64,000 nucleotides of DNA from Paraburkholderia caffeinilytica (GCF_003368325.1 NZ_CP031466.1:682001-746000); one strand, 5' to 3'. Positions 9,078-17,918 are shown, counted from the first letter of the stretch. The notes: generated by a model from the letters alone, not told the origin. Numbers and translations are program-made.

Positions 9078-9096
9078 CGGTGCCGTTTGTGCACCG
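9078..9096. promoter_or_regulatory. Enhancer-like inverted repeat upstream of the sigma-54-type promoter
   Basis: CGGTGC (9078-9083) and GCACCG (9091-9096) flank 7 bases, about 110 bases upstream of the sigma-54-like promoter. That is a usual distance for a bacterial enhancer-binding protein site. The arms are in the opposite order to the classic NtrC site, so the binding protein is unknown. Confidence 0.3.
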
Positions 9097-9200
9097 TACT
9101 AGCGCATCATGGGCCGCCGCAGTACGATGACAGCGAGGCCATGCCGGTCGGGATGCGCTCTTTGCGTGCATGCGCTGCGTTGAGCACGCGAAAAGCTCAA

Positions 9201-9216
9201 TGGCATAGCGCTTGCT
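9201..9216 (+). promoter_or_regulatory. Candidate sigma-54 (RpoN) promoter
   Basis: TGGCATAGCGCTTGCT carries the invariant GG and GC with exactly 10 bases between and the conserved TGGCA and TTGC blocks. It lies 70 bases before the ATP-grasp ATG, on the correct strand, with expected transcription start near 9227. It would drive the ATP-grasp/alpha-E/transglutaminase/Anbu cluster. Confidence 0.6.
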
Positions 9217-9234
9217 TGAACGATTGTCGAACAC

Positions 9235-9253
9235 CGAATGCGCAGCGCATTCG
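9235..9253. promoter_or_regulatory. Palindrome at the predicted 5' end of the Anbu-cluster transcript
   Basis: CGAATGCG (9235-9242) and CGCATTCG (9246-9253) flank CAG, just after the predicted sigma-54 start point and 33 bases before the ATG. It could be a repressor site or an mRNA hairpin; the sequence does not decide between them. Confidence 0.4.
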
Positions 9254-9285
9254 CCTTCTATCCGACAACAAGAGCGGGGCGTGAC

Positions 9286-10695
9286 ATGCGATGCTATGAC
9301 GAGATGCGTCATCATGACGATGCCGTGCGGCCACACTACGCGCGTTTTGAGCGGTGGCTGGTGAAGCAGGGCAATGAGGCGATCGCACGCAAGCGTGCGG
9401 AAGCCGACCTGCTGTTCCGCCGGGTCGGCATCACTTTCGCGGTGAACGGCGATTTGTCCGGCACCGAGCGGCTGATTCCTTTCGATCTGATTCCGCGCAT
9501 CATTCCGCGCAGCGAATGGCAGACACTGGAGGCCGGTCTGCGTCAGCGGGTGCAGGCGCTCAATCTGTTTATCCACGACGTCTATCACGATCGCAACATT
9601 GTCCGCGCCGGTATCGTTCCGGCCGACCAGGTCTATACCAACGCGCAATACCGGCCTGAAATGCAGGGCGTCAACGTGCCGCTCGGTGTTTACGCGCATA
9701 TCGCCGGCGTCGACGTGGTGCGGGCCGGCGACGAGGGCGAGTTCTACGTGCTCGAAGACAACCTGCGGGTGCCGTCGGGCGTCTCCTATATGCTGGAAAA
9801 CCGCAAGATGATGATGCGGCTTTTCCCTGAGCTGTTCGTGCAGAACCGCATTGCGCCGGTCGCGCATTATCCCGATCTGCTGCTCGACACACTGCGCTCG
9901 GTCGCGCCCGAAGGCGTCGACGATCCGGTCGTGGTGGTGCTCACGCCGGGCATGTACAACTCCGCGTATTTCGAGCACACCTTCCTCGCGCAACAGATGG
10001 GCGTCGAACTGGTGGAAGGCAAGGATCTGTTCGTCGACGACAACTATGTGTTCATGCGCACCACGCAGGGACCGAAGCGAGTCGACGTGATCTACCGCCG
10101 CGTCGACGACGATTTTCTCGATCCGCTCGCCTTCCGCGCCGATTCGGCGCTGGGCGTGCCGGGTCTGTTGACTGCGTATCGCGCCGGACGTGTGGCGCTG
10201 GCGAACGCCATGGGCACCGGCATCGCCGACGACAAATCGATCTACCCGTACGTGCCGGAAATGATCGAGTTTTACCTCGGCGAGAAGCCGATCCTCAACA
10301 ATGTGCCCACGTTCCAGTGCCGCAAGCCCGACGATCTCGCGTACACGCTCGCGCATCTGTCCGAGCTGGTCGTGAAGGAAGTGCACGGCGCGGGCGGCTA
10401 CGGGATGCTGGTGGGACCGGCGTCGACGAAAGCCGAAATCGAATCGTTCCGTGAGCGCCTGATTGCGCGGCCCGCGGGTTATATCGCGCAGCCCACGCTC
10501 GCGCTCTCCGCGTGTCCGACCTTTGTCGAATCCGGCATCGCGCCGCGCCATATCGACTTGCGCCCCTTCGTGCTGTCCGGCAAGAGCGTGACGATGTGCG
10601 CGGGCGGTCTCACGCGCGTGGCGTTGCAGGAGGGCTCGCTCGTCGTCAATTCGTCGCAGGGAGGCGGGACCAAAGATACGTGGATGGTCGACTGA
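9286..10695 (+). CDS. Circularly permuted ATP-grasp protein (Anbu-associated amidoligase)
   Basis: 469 aa circularly permuted ATP-grasp protein (old names DUF404/DUF407). It begins MRCYDEM, as family members do, hence the ATG at 9286 and not the in-frame ATG 48 bases earlier. Recognisable blocks are the N-terminal FERWLVKQGNEAI region, YHDRNIV, the ligand-binding YVLEDNLRVPSGVSYMLENR, and GYGMLVGP. Known members are predicted to ligate amino acids or small peptides with ATP. It is the first gene of a cluster with alpha-E, transglutaminase and Anbu genes and follows a sigma-54-like promoter. Substrate unknown. Confidence 0.92.
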   Translation: MRCYDEMRHHDDAVRPHYARFERWLVKQGNEAIARKRAEADLLFRRVGITFAVNGDLSGTERLIPFDLIPRIIPRSEWQTLEAGLRQRVQALNLFIHDVYHDRNIVRAGIVPADQVYTNAQYRPEMQGVNVPLGVYAHIAGVDVVRAGDEGEFYVLEDNLRVPSGVSYMLENRKMMMRLFPELFVQNRIAPVAHYPDLLLDTLRSVAPEGVDDPVVVVLTPGMYNSAYFEHTFLAQQMGVELVEGKDLFVDDNYVFMRTTQGPKRVDVIYRRVDDDFLDPLAFRADSALGVPGLLTAYRAGRVALANAMGTGIADDKSIYPYVPEMIEFYLGEKPILNNVPTFQCRKPDDLAYTLAHLSELVVKEVHGAGGYGMLVGPASTKAEIESFRERLIARPAGYIAQPTLALSACPTFVESGIAPRHIDLRPFVLSGKSVTMCAGGLTRVALQEGSLVVNSSQGGGTKDTWMVD

Positions 10696-10889
10696 CGCGG
10701 TTGCCAATGCGATCGCCGCGATTGCTCAGGTAACCGCTTACGCAGTCATTCCTGTAGCGATGCAGGCAACCGCGACCGCAGCCCAACGCACCGGCAGACG
10801 AATCAAACCGCCGCCGGCGCACACGGATAACCAGCGCGAGGCCTTTTACTTTTGCCAGAGCCTCGCGTCATCTGATACGGAACGCCGTC

Positions 10890-11840
10890 ATGCTAAGCCG
10901 AACCGCCGATCACCTCTTCTGGATGGCACGCTACATGGAGCGCGCGGAGAACACCGCCCGCATGCTCGACATCAACCTGAAGGCGCTGCTGTTGCCGCAA
11001 ACGCCCGACCAGGAGGCGCGCGCGCAACGCTCGGTGCTGCGCATTTCCGAACTCGAAAGCGCCTTTGCGCAGCGCTACGACGAGCCGACTCGCGAACATG
11101 TGCTCGATTTCATGGTGGCCGACGCGACCAATCCGTCGAGCATTCACTCATGCCTGCAGGCCGCGCGTGAAAACGCCCGCGCCGTGCGCGGCACCTTGAC
11201 GACCGAATGGTGGGAAACCATCAACGACACCTGGCTCGAATTCAACGAGCGGAGCCAGTCCGGCCAGGCGGTGAGCAATCCGGGCGCGCTATTCGAGTGG
11301 GTGAAGTTCCGCTCGCATCTGTCACGCGGCGTGACGATCGGCACGGCGTTGCAGGACGACGCGTTCTTCTTCACGCAGCTCGGCACGTTCCTCGAACGCG
11401 CCGACAACACCGCGCGGATTCTCGACGTGCGCTTTGCCGATGTCGAGCCGAATTCACGCGATGCCGCGCGCCAGCTCGAAGACTTTTACTACTGGACCTC
11501 GATTCTCAGTTCGGTGTCGGCGCTGGAGATTTATCGCAAGGTGTATCGCGATGTCGTCACGCCGGCGCGGGTCGTCGAACTGATGATCCTGAACCAGCAG
11601 ATGCCGCGCTCGCTGCTCGCTTCGCTCGAAGGCGTCTGCGCGAATCTCGCGATGCTGCGCACGCCGGGCTCGAACCAGTGCGAGCGGTTTGCCGGCAAGC
11701 TGCGCGCCGAACTGGTGTATTCCGACATCCGGCAGATTTTCGAAACCGGCCTGCACGCCTATCTGACACAGTTCCTTGCTCGCGTGTTCGAGCTCGGCAA
11801 TCTGGTTGCGCGTACCTATCTGATGCTGCCAGTTGCCTGA
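10890..11840 (+). CDS. Alpha-E domain protein (DUF403)
   Basis: 316 aa all-helical alpha-E protein. It starts with the family hallmark MLSRTADHLFWMARYMERAE, and a second helical repeat contains LERADNTARILDVRF. In sequenced genomes alpha-E proteins accompany circularly permuted ATP-grasp and transglutaminase genes and are thought to be a partner or scaffold in peptide synthesis or modification; no direct activity is established. It follows the ATP-grasp gene by 194 bases and precedes the transglutaminase by 13, so it is probably translated with the latter. Confidence 0.92.
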   Translation: MLSRTADHLFWMARYMERAENTARMLDINLKALLLPQTPDQEARAQRSVLRISELESAFAQRYDEPTREHVLDFMVADATNPSSIHSCLQAARENARAVRGTLTTEWWETINDTWLEFNERSQSGQAVSNPGALFEWVKFRSHLSRGVTIGTALQDDAFFFTQLGTFLERADNTARILDVRFADVEPNSRDAARQLEDFYYWTSILSSVSALEIYRKVYRDVVTPARVVELMILNQQMPRSLLASLEGVCANLAMLRTPGSNQCERFAGKLRAELVYSDIRQIFETGLHAYLTQFLARVFELGNLVARTYLMLPVA

Positions 11841-11853
11841 CGGAGTTCTTTTT

Positions 11854-12681
11854 ATGTACCTGACGATCCGCCACGACACGTCCTATCGCTATGAAGCGAC
11901 TGTCCATTATTCGATCCAGCAACTGCGTCTGACACCGGCAAGCGGCGCCTCGCAGGTGGTGCGGCGCTGGAGCATCGATGCGCCCGGCAAGCTCGACGCT
12001 ACCTTCGACGCCTACGGCAATGTGCTGCATACGCTCGTGATCAACAAGCCGCATGGCGAGATTCGTCTGCATGTCGCGGGCGAAGTGGACACGATTCCGC
12101 TGAAGGATGGCCACTTGCCCGACGCAGTGGGCCCGATTCCGCTGGAGCATTTCACCTGCTCGACGCGTCTCACCGAGGCCGACGCGGCAATCCGCGAGCT
12201 GGCCGGATCGGTGCCGAGCCTCGCTACGTCCGGCAATCTGATCGCGTTGTCCGAACAGATCGTGCAGCGCGTGAAGTACAACCCCGGCACCGCTGAAGTC
12301 ACCAGCACGGCCGCCCAGGCGCTCGCGCTCGGCAACGGCGTGTGCCAGGACCATGCGCACCTGATGCTGGCCTGCTGCCGCGTGCGAGGCATTCCGGCGC
12401 GCTACGTGAGCGGCTACATCGAACCCGGCGAGGGTCGCTCCGAAGGAGGTCCCCTTGGGGGAGAGCACGGCGCGAGCCACGCATGGGTCGACGTGTGGCT
12501 GGACGGCAAGGGCTGGATTTCCGTCGACGTCACACACGCCGCGTTTGCCAGCGAAATCTACTGCCGGCTGGCCGTGGCGCGCGACTACGAAGCCGCCGCG
12601 CCGGTGCGCGGCCGGCGGATCGGCGGGCTGGAGGAAGAGCTGAAGGTATCCGTCACGGTCAGCGCGCAGCAGCCGCAATAG
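11854..12681 (+). CDS. Transglutaminase-like cysteine peptidase
   Basis: 275 aa. An N-terminal beta-rich domain (MYLTIRHDTSYRYEATVHYS) typical of bacterial transglutaminase-like proteins precedes a papain-fold core. The triad is visible as Cys164 in GNGVCQDHAHL, His209 in GASHAWVDVW and Asp225 in WISVDVTH. It would cleave or transfer amide bonds in the product or target of the neighbouring ATP-grasp enzyme. The ATG at 11854 lies 13 bases after the alpha-E stop; a start 21 bases earlier overlaps that gene and is less family-like. Between residues about 190 and 207 sits a glycine/glutamate-rich insert before the catalytic His. Confidence 0.93.
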   Translation: MYLTIRHDTSYRYEATVHYSIQQLRLTPASGASQVVRRWSIDAPGKLDATFDAYGNVLHTLVINKPHGEIRLHVAGEVDTIPLKDGHLPDAVGPIPLEHFTCSTRLTEADAAIRELAGSVPSLATSGNLIALSEQIVQRVKYNPGTAEVTSTAAQALALGNGVCQDHAHLMLACCRVRGIPARYVSGYIEPGEGRSEGGPLGGEHGASHAWVDVWLDGKGWISVDVTHAAFASEIYCRLAVARDYEAAAPVRGRRIGGLEEELKVSVTVSAQQPQ

Positions 12682-12911
12682 TGGCGGCGACGGCTGGGCA
12701 GCAGGGCGTCAGGGCCGCGCCAGGCCGGCAGAGGGGCGGCTTGGCGGCCCATTGCAGGGCGGCTTGCCGGCAACCGGCGAAGCGTTTAAGTGAGCGTTAG
12801 CCCGCAGAGCTGTTCAGAATAGGCGCCCGGCGGCCGTAAAACCGGGTAATGCGCGTGCGCGCCGCATTACAATAGCGCCGTTCTGTCGTTTTTTTGCGGG
12901 TACTTTTCCTT

Positions 12912-13784
12912 ATGACTTACTGTGTAGCGATGTCCGTCGACGACGGGCTCGTGTTCCTGTCGGACACGCGCACCAATGCGGGCGTCGATCACATCAGCAC
13001 CGCGCGCAAGATGTCGGTGTTCGAGCAGCCGGGCGAACGCATGCTCGTGCTGCTGGGCGCCGGCAATCTGTCGCTGACGCAAGCGGTGCTGCACGAGCTG
13101 TCCGAGCCTGCCGATCCTTCGCAGCCCACGCTCTGGAACGCGCCCACCATGGCCGACGCGGCCCGCGTGATTGGCCACGCGGTACGCAGCGTGCATCAGC
13201 GCGAAGCGGAGGCACTGCAGGAATTCGGCGTCGAATTCAATTGCAGCTTCATTCTCGGTGGCCAGATCGCGGGCAACCGGCCGCGCCTGTTCATGATCTA
13301 CGCGGCGGGCAATTTCATCGAAGCGTCGGCTGTGAACCCGTATTTCCAGATCGGCGAGGCCAAGTACGGCAAGCCGATCATCGACCGTGTGCTGACGCCG
13401 TCCACGCCGCTTGACGAAGCGGCCAAGTGCGCGCTGATTTCGATGGACTCGACGCTGCGTTCGAATCTTTCGGTCGGGCTGCCGCTGGATCTGCTGGTGT
13501 ACGAGAAGGATTCGCTGCAGGTCACGCGCTTCGTCTCGATCGACCACGACAATACGTACTTCGAGATGATTCACCGCACGTGGGGCGAGCGGCTGCGTCA
13601 GGTGTTCGGCGAGATTCCCGATCCGGACTGGCAGGATTCGCCCGATGTGCCGCTGCTGCAGCGCGAGCGGGCGCTGGTGCTGCATCGCGCGCCGGTGGGG
13701 GCGGATGGCCTGGAGCATGAGCTCGATGCGAAGCCGGCGCAGACGTTGGCGCAGGCGGAGAAGGGCAAGGCGCAGCGGCGCTAG
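12912..13784 (+). CDS. Anbu, proteasome-type peptidase
   Basis: 290 aa Ntn-hydrolase of the Anbu family, the bacterial relative of proteasome beta subunits. It starts MTYCVAM, so removal of Met exposes the catalytic Thr1; this fixes the start at 12912 over the ATG 18 bases upstream. The following DDGLVFLSDTRTNAGVDH, with the conserved SDTRTNAG, and a Lys in the ARKMSVFE segment match the family. Anbu forms ring assemblies, but its natural substrates are unclear. It lies 230 bases after the transglutaminase gene and closes the ATP-grasp/alpha-E/transglutaminase cluster, a recurrent genomic association. The last 25 residues are charged and low-complexity. Confidence 0.93.
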   Translation: MTYCVAMSVDDGLVFLSDTRTNAGVDHISTARKMSVFEQPGERMLVLLGAGNLSLTQAVLHELSEPADPSQPTLWNAPTMADAARVIGHAVRSVHQREAEALQEFGVEFNCSFILGGQIAGNRPRLFMIYAAGNFIEASAVNPYFQIGEAKYGKPIIDRVLTPSTPLDEAAKCALISMDSTLRSNLSVGLPLDLLVYEKDSLQVTRFVSIDHDNTYFEMIHRTWGERLRQVFGEIPDPDWQDSPDVPLLQRERALVLHRAPVGADGLEHELDAKPAQTLAQAEKGKAQRR

Positions 13785-14002
13785 GGCGTCCGGCGTAGAG
13801 ATACAGGCCTGCGGGCCGGGAGCATCACACCAAGGTCGTCGCGAGCCTGTTAAGGGCTTGCCGGCGGCTTTTTTCTTTTGTGGGTCCCTGTTGTGCGTTC
13901 CCGTTGTGCGGGTCACGCTGAACCCGCGGTGCATGCTCGTTCATCCACGTGCGGCGTGACCCGGACGGGCCTGTCCTCGCCGCGAGCACCAAAATCAGGA
14001 GG

Positions 14003-14041
14003 CGAAAAAAAACCAGCCACAGGCTTGCGCCTGTGGCTGGT
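14003..14041 (-). terminator. Terminator of the porin gene
   Basis: 13-bp perfect stem (14012-14024 with 14029-14041), loop TTGC, and an A-run at 14005-14012 that is the T-run on the minus strand. It lies 40 bases beyond the porin stop. Confidence 0.92.
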
Positions 14042-14080
14042 CTTCAGCTGCCTGTAGCTTCAGCAGTCCGTCAAGTTCGA

Positions 14081-15280
14081 TTAGAACTTGTGGCGGATAC
14101 CCAGGCTCAGGATTTCTTGCGAGCTCGAAGCCGACGATGCGCCGTACGAACCGACCGAAGCCGTCGCCGTCACCAGCGAACCGTCTGCAGCACGTTGGTT
14201 GCCGCTTGCGTGCTGGTAGGCGCCAACCAGGTAGAAGTCGGTGCGCTTCGAGATCGAGTAATCCCCACCCAGCGAAACCTGGTGATACGTCGCCGACGTA
14301 TCGCCGCTTGCCTTCGTGTAGATGTAGCCGAGGCCCAACAGCAGTGCCGGCGTTGCCTGATAGCCAAGGTACGCGCCGCCAACGTTGAACTTCTCGCTCG
14401 ACGTGAAGCCCGTCGATGCGCCGTCCGGCTTGTACTGTGCATTGCTGTAACGCGCTGCGACCGTGAACGGACCCGCGACGTATTGCACTGCAACTTGAGC
14501 GATACCGATCGACTTGGCCGACGAGTACGTGTTGTTGATCAGCGAACCGTCAAACGTGCCGTCCGACGTGCTGCTCCACGAAGCGCCCGTTGCCGAGTTG
14601 ACCTTGCGCGACGTTGCCGACGAATTGTTGTCTGCCAGGAAGTAGCCTGCTGCGATGCTGAACGGACCCGTTGCATAGGTTGCTGCAGCCGACCACGTTT
14701 GGCCCGAACCCGTTTGACCCGCCACGCCGCCGAGTGCGTACATGCCTTCGAACTGGAAGCCGCTCCACACCGGCGAGGTGTACTTGATCGCGCTGCTCGT
14801 GCGCGAGGAGTTGTCGTTGTTGTCGACGTCGCCCGGCGTGGTGAAGGTGGAGCCGAAGTAGTTGTCGCCCGTCAGCGGCTGAACCAGGTCGACCACCGGG
14901 TCATATTGACGGCCGATCGTCGCGGTACCCCACGAGTCGCCCGTCAGACCAACATAAGCTTGACGGCCGAACAGTGCGCTCGTGCCGTTGTAGCTGCCCA
15001 TCTTGCCGTTGTTCGGGTTGAAGCCGCTTTCCAATTGGAAAATCGTCTTCAGGCCGCCGCCCAGGTCTTCCGTACCCTTCAGGCCCCAGCGGCTGCCCTG
15101 CAGATTGCCTGCAGCGAGGCCCACCGAGTTGGCGTTCTTGCCGTTGGCATCAACGGTGTTGTGAATGTACTGGACCGAGTCGTCGATCAAGCCATAGAGG
15201 GTGACGCTGCTTTGAGCGTGTGCCATGCCGGTGACGCCAAGAAGCGCCAGCGAGAGGGTAGACAGGGCGATTCGTTTCAT
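14081..15280 (-). CDS. Gram-negative trimeric porin (OmpC-like, Burkholderia type)
   Basis: 399 aa outer-membrane porin. The signal peptide MKRIALSTLSLALLGVTGMAHA is followed by the mature start QSSVTLYGLIDDSVQYIHN, the standard beginning of neisserial/burkholderial porins. Typical blocks are GSRWGLKGTEDLGGGLKTIF, QLESGFN, LFGRQAYVGL and the C-terminal SLGIRHKF, whose terminal Phe is the BAM recognition signal. The start at 15280 follows GGAGAAATGG. It passes small hydrophilic solutes. It is probably monocistronic, with its own AT-rich promoter region and terminator. Confidence 0.95.
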   Translation of the reverse strand: MKRIALSTLSLALLGVTGMAHAQSSVTLYGLIDDSVQYIHNTVDANGKNANSVGLAAGNLQGSRWGLKGTEDLGGGLKTIFQLESGFNPNNGKMGSYNGTSALFGRQAYVGLTGDSWGTATIGRQYDPVVDLVQPLTGDNYFGSTFTTPGDVDNNDNSSRTSSAIKYTSPVWSGFQFEGMYALGGVAGQTGSGQTWSAAATYATGPFSIAAGYFLADNNSSATSRKVNSATGASWSSTSDGTFDGSLINNTYSSAKSIGIAQVAVQYVAGPFTVAARYSNAQYKPDGASTGFTSSEKFNVGGAYLGYQATPALLLGLGYIYTKASGDTSATYHQVSLGGDYSISKRTDFYLVGAYQHASGNQRAADGSLVTATASVGSYGASSASSSQEILSLGIRHKF

Positions 15281-15811
15281 CCATTTCTCCACGCAGATGA
15301 TTAGTTTGTTGTTGCGGAAAGGAGAATAGCTCACGGCCTCAATGGGCAAGAACTGGAAAAAAAAGAGTGTCTCCAAAAACCGACAAACGACGCAAAGCCT
15401 TGTATTTAAAGCCCGTTAACGATTGTTGCTATTTCAGCAATATTAGTTGGTTGACTTCGCATTATTGTTGTTTTGTTGACAGTGAAGGCTTCGGTAGCTG
15501 CGATTTAGACACTTGTTTGAATGGCGTTTGTAATCTAGTCGTCTAGCTTTCCTTACCGCTTTGGAGCGTCCATATAAAAACCGGAACCGTGTCCCGCTTG
15601 ACTGAAGTGCTAGACAGGATTTCGGCGTTGTGAGCAGACGCAACCGTTGCGAGTGCAACTTCCGGTCGAGATCTGACGTTGCGCTTTGCCGTCGTGGCAG
15701 GCGGTTTCGGCCCGCTGCCATGGTCCGCCGCCGTGATGCCCGCGTCGGGGCACGCTCTTCTGGCTGTGTCGGGGTGAAGGCGCCCGCTTCAGTCTTGATT
15801 CGCCACGGTCG
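15281..15811. promoter_or_regulatory. AT-rich upstream region of the porin gene
   Basis: About 530 bases, markedly AT-rich from 15300 to 15560, with several TTG-rich patches (GTTGTTTTGTTGACAG near 15467). I see no ORF with family resemblance. A long leader is plausible for a regulated porin. No clear OmpR-type repeat set could be assigned. Confidence 0.4.
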
Positions 15812-17122
15812 TTACCGTCCCCCGTTGCGGCGCGCGACGGCCGCGGCCGCCAGTCCAGCCGCTGCCGCAAACAGCACCGAGGTCCACGGATGCCGTCTGA
15901 CATAGCGATCGGTGGCGACGGCCGTGCGGCCCGCTTCGGCCAGCGTAACCGCGGCGGCGCGCGTCGCTTGTGCTTCGGCAAGCACGACAGTGCGGCCGAT
16001 CTTGACCGCGGTCTCCCGCGCTGAAGTCTTTCTTCGCGGTTCCACCTGCGGCAAAGCCGATGCCGGCGCTGCTGCGGCGCGCGCCGCTGTTCCAGTTGCA
16101 GGCGCCAGTCCCTCTGCACCGGCTGCGTGGTCTTCCGTGCGAGGCGGCGCATCGGCCGATCCTTTCGATACCGTCGATGCCGCCAGCACCGAGGCAAGCT
16201 TGGCGCGGCTGCCGGGCGGCGAGTTTTCCTGCATGCCCCATCCGCCGCGCGGATCGTGCATGCGCCCGCGCGCTGCCGAAAACTCCGCGCCGAGCAGGAG
16301 CACGGCCGCCGAGAAGTACAGCCACATCAGCAGCACGGCCAGCGAACCGGCCGCGCCGAACGAGCTCGCCATCCCGGCGTGCGCGATATACAGCGCGAAC
16401 AGTTTCTTGCCGGCCGAGAACAGCACCGCTGCGACAATCCCGCCGACGAGCGCATCGCGCCACTGCACCTTGGCATCCGGCAGAAACTTCAGCAGGCCGG
16501 CAAAGGCGAAGGCCAGCACCAGCAGGCCGACTGCGAGTTGCAGCAGATTGCCGATCGCCACATATGGTGAGTTGCCCCACAGCCATTTGCCGATGAACGT
16601 AATGACCGTATCGAGCACCAGCGAGACGATCAGCAGAAAGGCGACGCCGAGCACCAGGCCGAACGAAATCAGGCGCACGCGCACCAACGCGATCACGCTC
16701 GACGAGCGCGGCCCGGTATACGGCCACACCAGATTGAGTGCGCTATTGAGCGACGAGAAGGTGGCCGAGGCGCCGATCGCCAGCATCGTGAACGAGATGA
16801 TTGCCGCGATGCCGCCGGCGCTGCCGCTGTGATGCGCGTTCTCGACGATGGTCTGCACGCCCGCGGCGGCCTGGTCGCCAAGCAGGCCGTGGATGTGGGT
16901 GAACAGCTCGCCGCGCGCGGCCGCGTCGCCGAAGAACCAGCCTGCCACGGCAATCACCATGACCAGCGTGGGCGCGAGCGAGAAGGCCGCATAGAAGGCG
17001 ATGCTGGCGGCCATGGCTGCGCAGCGGTCGTCGGCGAACTGCCTGAATGCGCCGATTGCCCAATTGGCCTGCTTGCGCGCTACCAGTTGGAGGTTTTCGG
17101 CGGAAAGCGTGTCGATGTCCAT
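15812..17122 (-). CDS. YihY/BrkB-family membrane protein with ElaB/YqjD-like C-terminal tail
   Basis: 436 aa from the ATG at 17122 (MDIDTLSAENL); a frame opening at 17263 adds 47 uncharacteristic residues. Residues about 30-300 are the BrkB/YihY domain with around six helices (AASIAFYAAFSLAPTLVMVI, SFTMLAIGASATFSSLNSAL, MWLYFSAAVLLLGAEFSAA). Then come about 70 alanine/proline-rich residues and a final segment ending YVRRHPWTSVLFAAAAGLAA with RRNGG, which resembles the C-terminal anchor of DUF883/ElaB-YqjD ribosome-associated proteins. BrkB domains are poorly understood inner-membrane proteins. The gene appears monocistronic. Confidence 0.88.
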   Translation of the reverse strand: MDIDTLSAENLQLVARKQANWAIGAFRQFADDRCAAMAASIAFYAAFSLAPTLVMVIAVAGWFFGDAAARGELFTHIHGLLGDQAAAGVQTIVENAHHSGSAGGIAAIISFTMLAIGASATFSSLNSALNLVWPYTGPRSSSVIALVRVRLISFGLVLGVAFLLIVSLVLDTVITFIGKWLWGNSPYVAIGNLLQLAVGLLVLAFAFAGLLKFLPDAKVQWRDALVGGIVAAVLFSAGKKLFALYIAHAGMASSFGAAGSLAVLLMWLYFSAAVLLLGAEFSAARGRMHDPRGGWGMQENSPPGSRAKLASVLAASTVSKGSADAPPRTEDHAAGAEGLAPATGTAARAAAAPASALPQVEPRRKTSARETAVKIGRTVVLAEAQATRAAAVTLAEAGRTAVATDRYVRRHPWTSVLFAAAAGLAAAAVARRNGGR

Positions 17123-17300
17123 GGTCGTTCTTCTCACGGGGAGACTGGCGCGCGATGCGCCGTGTGCGTGCCATTGAGGTCGCCTCGATGCGGCCTTTAC
17201 CGCCTTCGCATCGACGTCTTTCACAAACCCTGTGCCTGTCACTATAACAAGCGCTTCATGCACGTGCGTGTGACACGCCGCAAGCGTCTGTGCCGTTAGA

Positions 17301-17870
17301 ATGCCGCTGGACCTTCACACTTTTATCGCTATGCACTCGCACGAACTCGTCAAGCAACTGGATGTCATCCCCGCGGAACAATTGAGCGCGCATTTGCCCG
17401 CGCATGTCGTCGGGAATCTGCCGGCCCAGGGCGTGACCGTATTTGCTGTTAGCGACGACGCTTCGGACACCGCTGAATTCAGCGCGCGTTACGGTTTCGG
17501 CTTGGAGGACTGCGCCAACACCATCGTAGTCCGCTACAGGAAGGAGGGCGCCGAGCATTACGCGGCGCTGGTCTCGCTGGGCTCGCTGCGTCTGGACATC
17601 AATGGCGCCGTGAAGGCGGCGTTGGGTGCGCAGCGCCTTTCGTTCGCCAAACGGGAGGCCGCCGTGGAGCACAGCGGCATGGAGTTCGGCGGAATCACGG
17701 CCTTCGGCCTGCCGGAAGACTGGCGCATTCTCGTCGACGCGGCGGTCATGGAGCGCGCTCAGATCGTGATGGGCGCAGGGGTGCGGGCGGCCAAGTTGTT
17801 GTTGGCGCCCGAGGTGCTGCAGCAGTGGCCGCGCTGTGAAGTTGCTTCGCTTGCGCTGCCGGCCGAGTAA
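17301..17870 (+). CDS. YbaK/EbsC-family aminoacyl-tRNA deacylase-like protein
   Basis: 189 aa, or 179 if the ATG at 17331 (MHSHELVKQL) is used; neither start has a good ribosome site. The YbaK/ProX fold is recognised from CANTIVVRYRKEGAEHYAALVSLGS, LDINGAVKAALGAQRLSFAKRE and GMEFGGITAFGLP. Members hydrolyse mischarged Cys- or Ala-tRNA or act on free aminoacyl groups. Substrate preference cannot be read from the sequence. It is convergent with the SYLF lipoprotein gene across a hairpin. Confidence 0.85.
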   Translation: MPLDLHTFIAMHSHELVKQLDVIPAEQLSAHLPAHVVGNLPAQGVTVFAVSDDASDTAEFSARYGFGLEDCANTIVVRYRKEGAEHYAALVSLGSLRLDINGAVKAALGAQRLSFAKREAAVEHSGMEFGGITAFGLPEDWRILVDAAVMERAQIVMGAGVRAAKLLLAPEVLQQWPRCEVASLALPAE

Positions 17871-17875
17871 GGGTT

Positions 17876-17918
17876 GCGGCGTGCGTGACGCCGCCGAATG
17901 GAGGCGTCACGCAGCCGC
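17876..17918. terminator. Hairpin between convergent genes
   Basis: TGCGTGACGCC (17882-17892) pairs perfectly with 17903-17913, extended outward by GCGGC/GCCGC with one bulged base. There is no T-run, so it is a likely transcript end but not a canonical intrinsic terminator. Confidence 0.55.

Noticed and set aside
8985..9284. 99-codon frame spanning the HU terminator and sigma-54 promoter
   Set aside because: Overlaps a perfect terminator and regulatory elements; no coding character.
9025..10707. A 560-codon minus-strand frame opposite the ATP-grasp gene
   Set aside because: Antisense to a gene with strong family motifs; no motif of its own.
13845..13885. Terminator for the Anbu gene near the T-rich GGCGGCTTTTTTC
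   Set aside because: T-run present but I could not find a stable stem before it.
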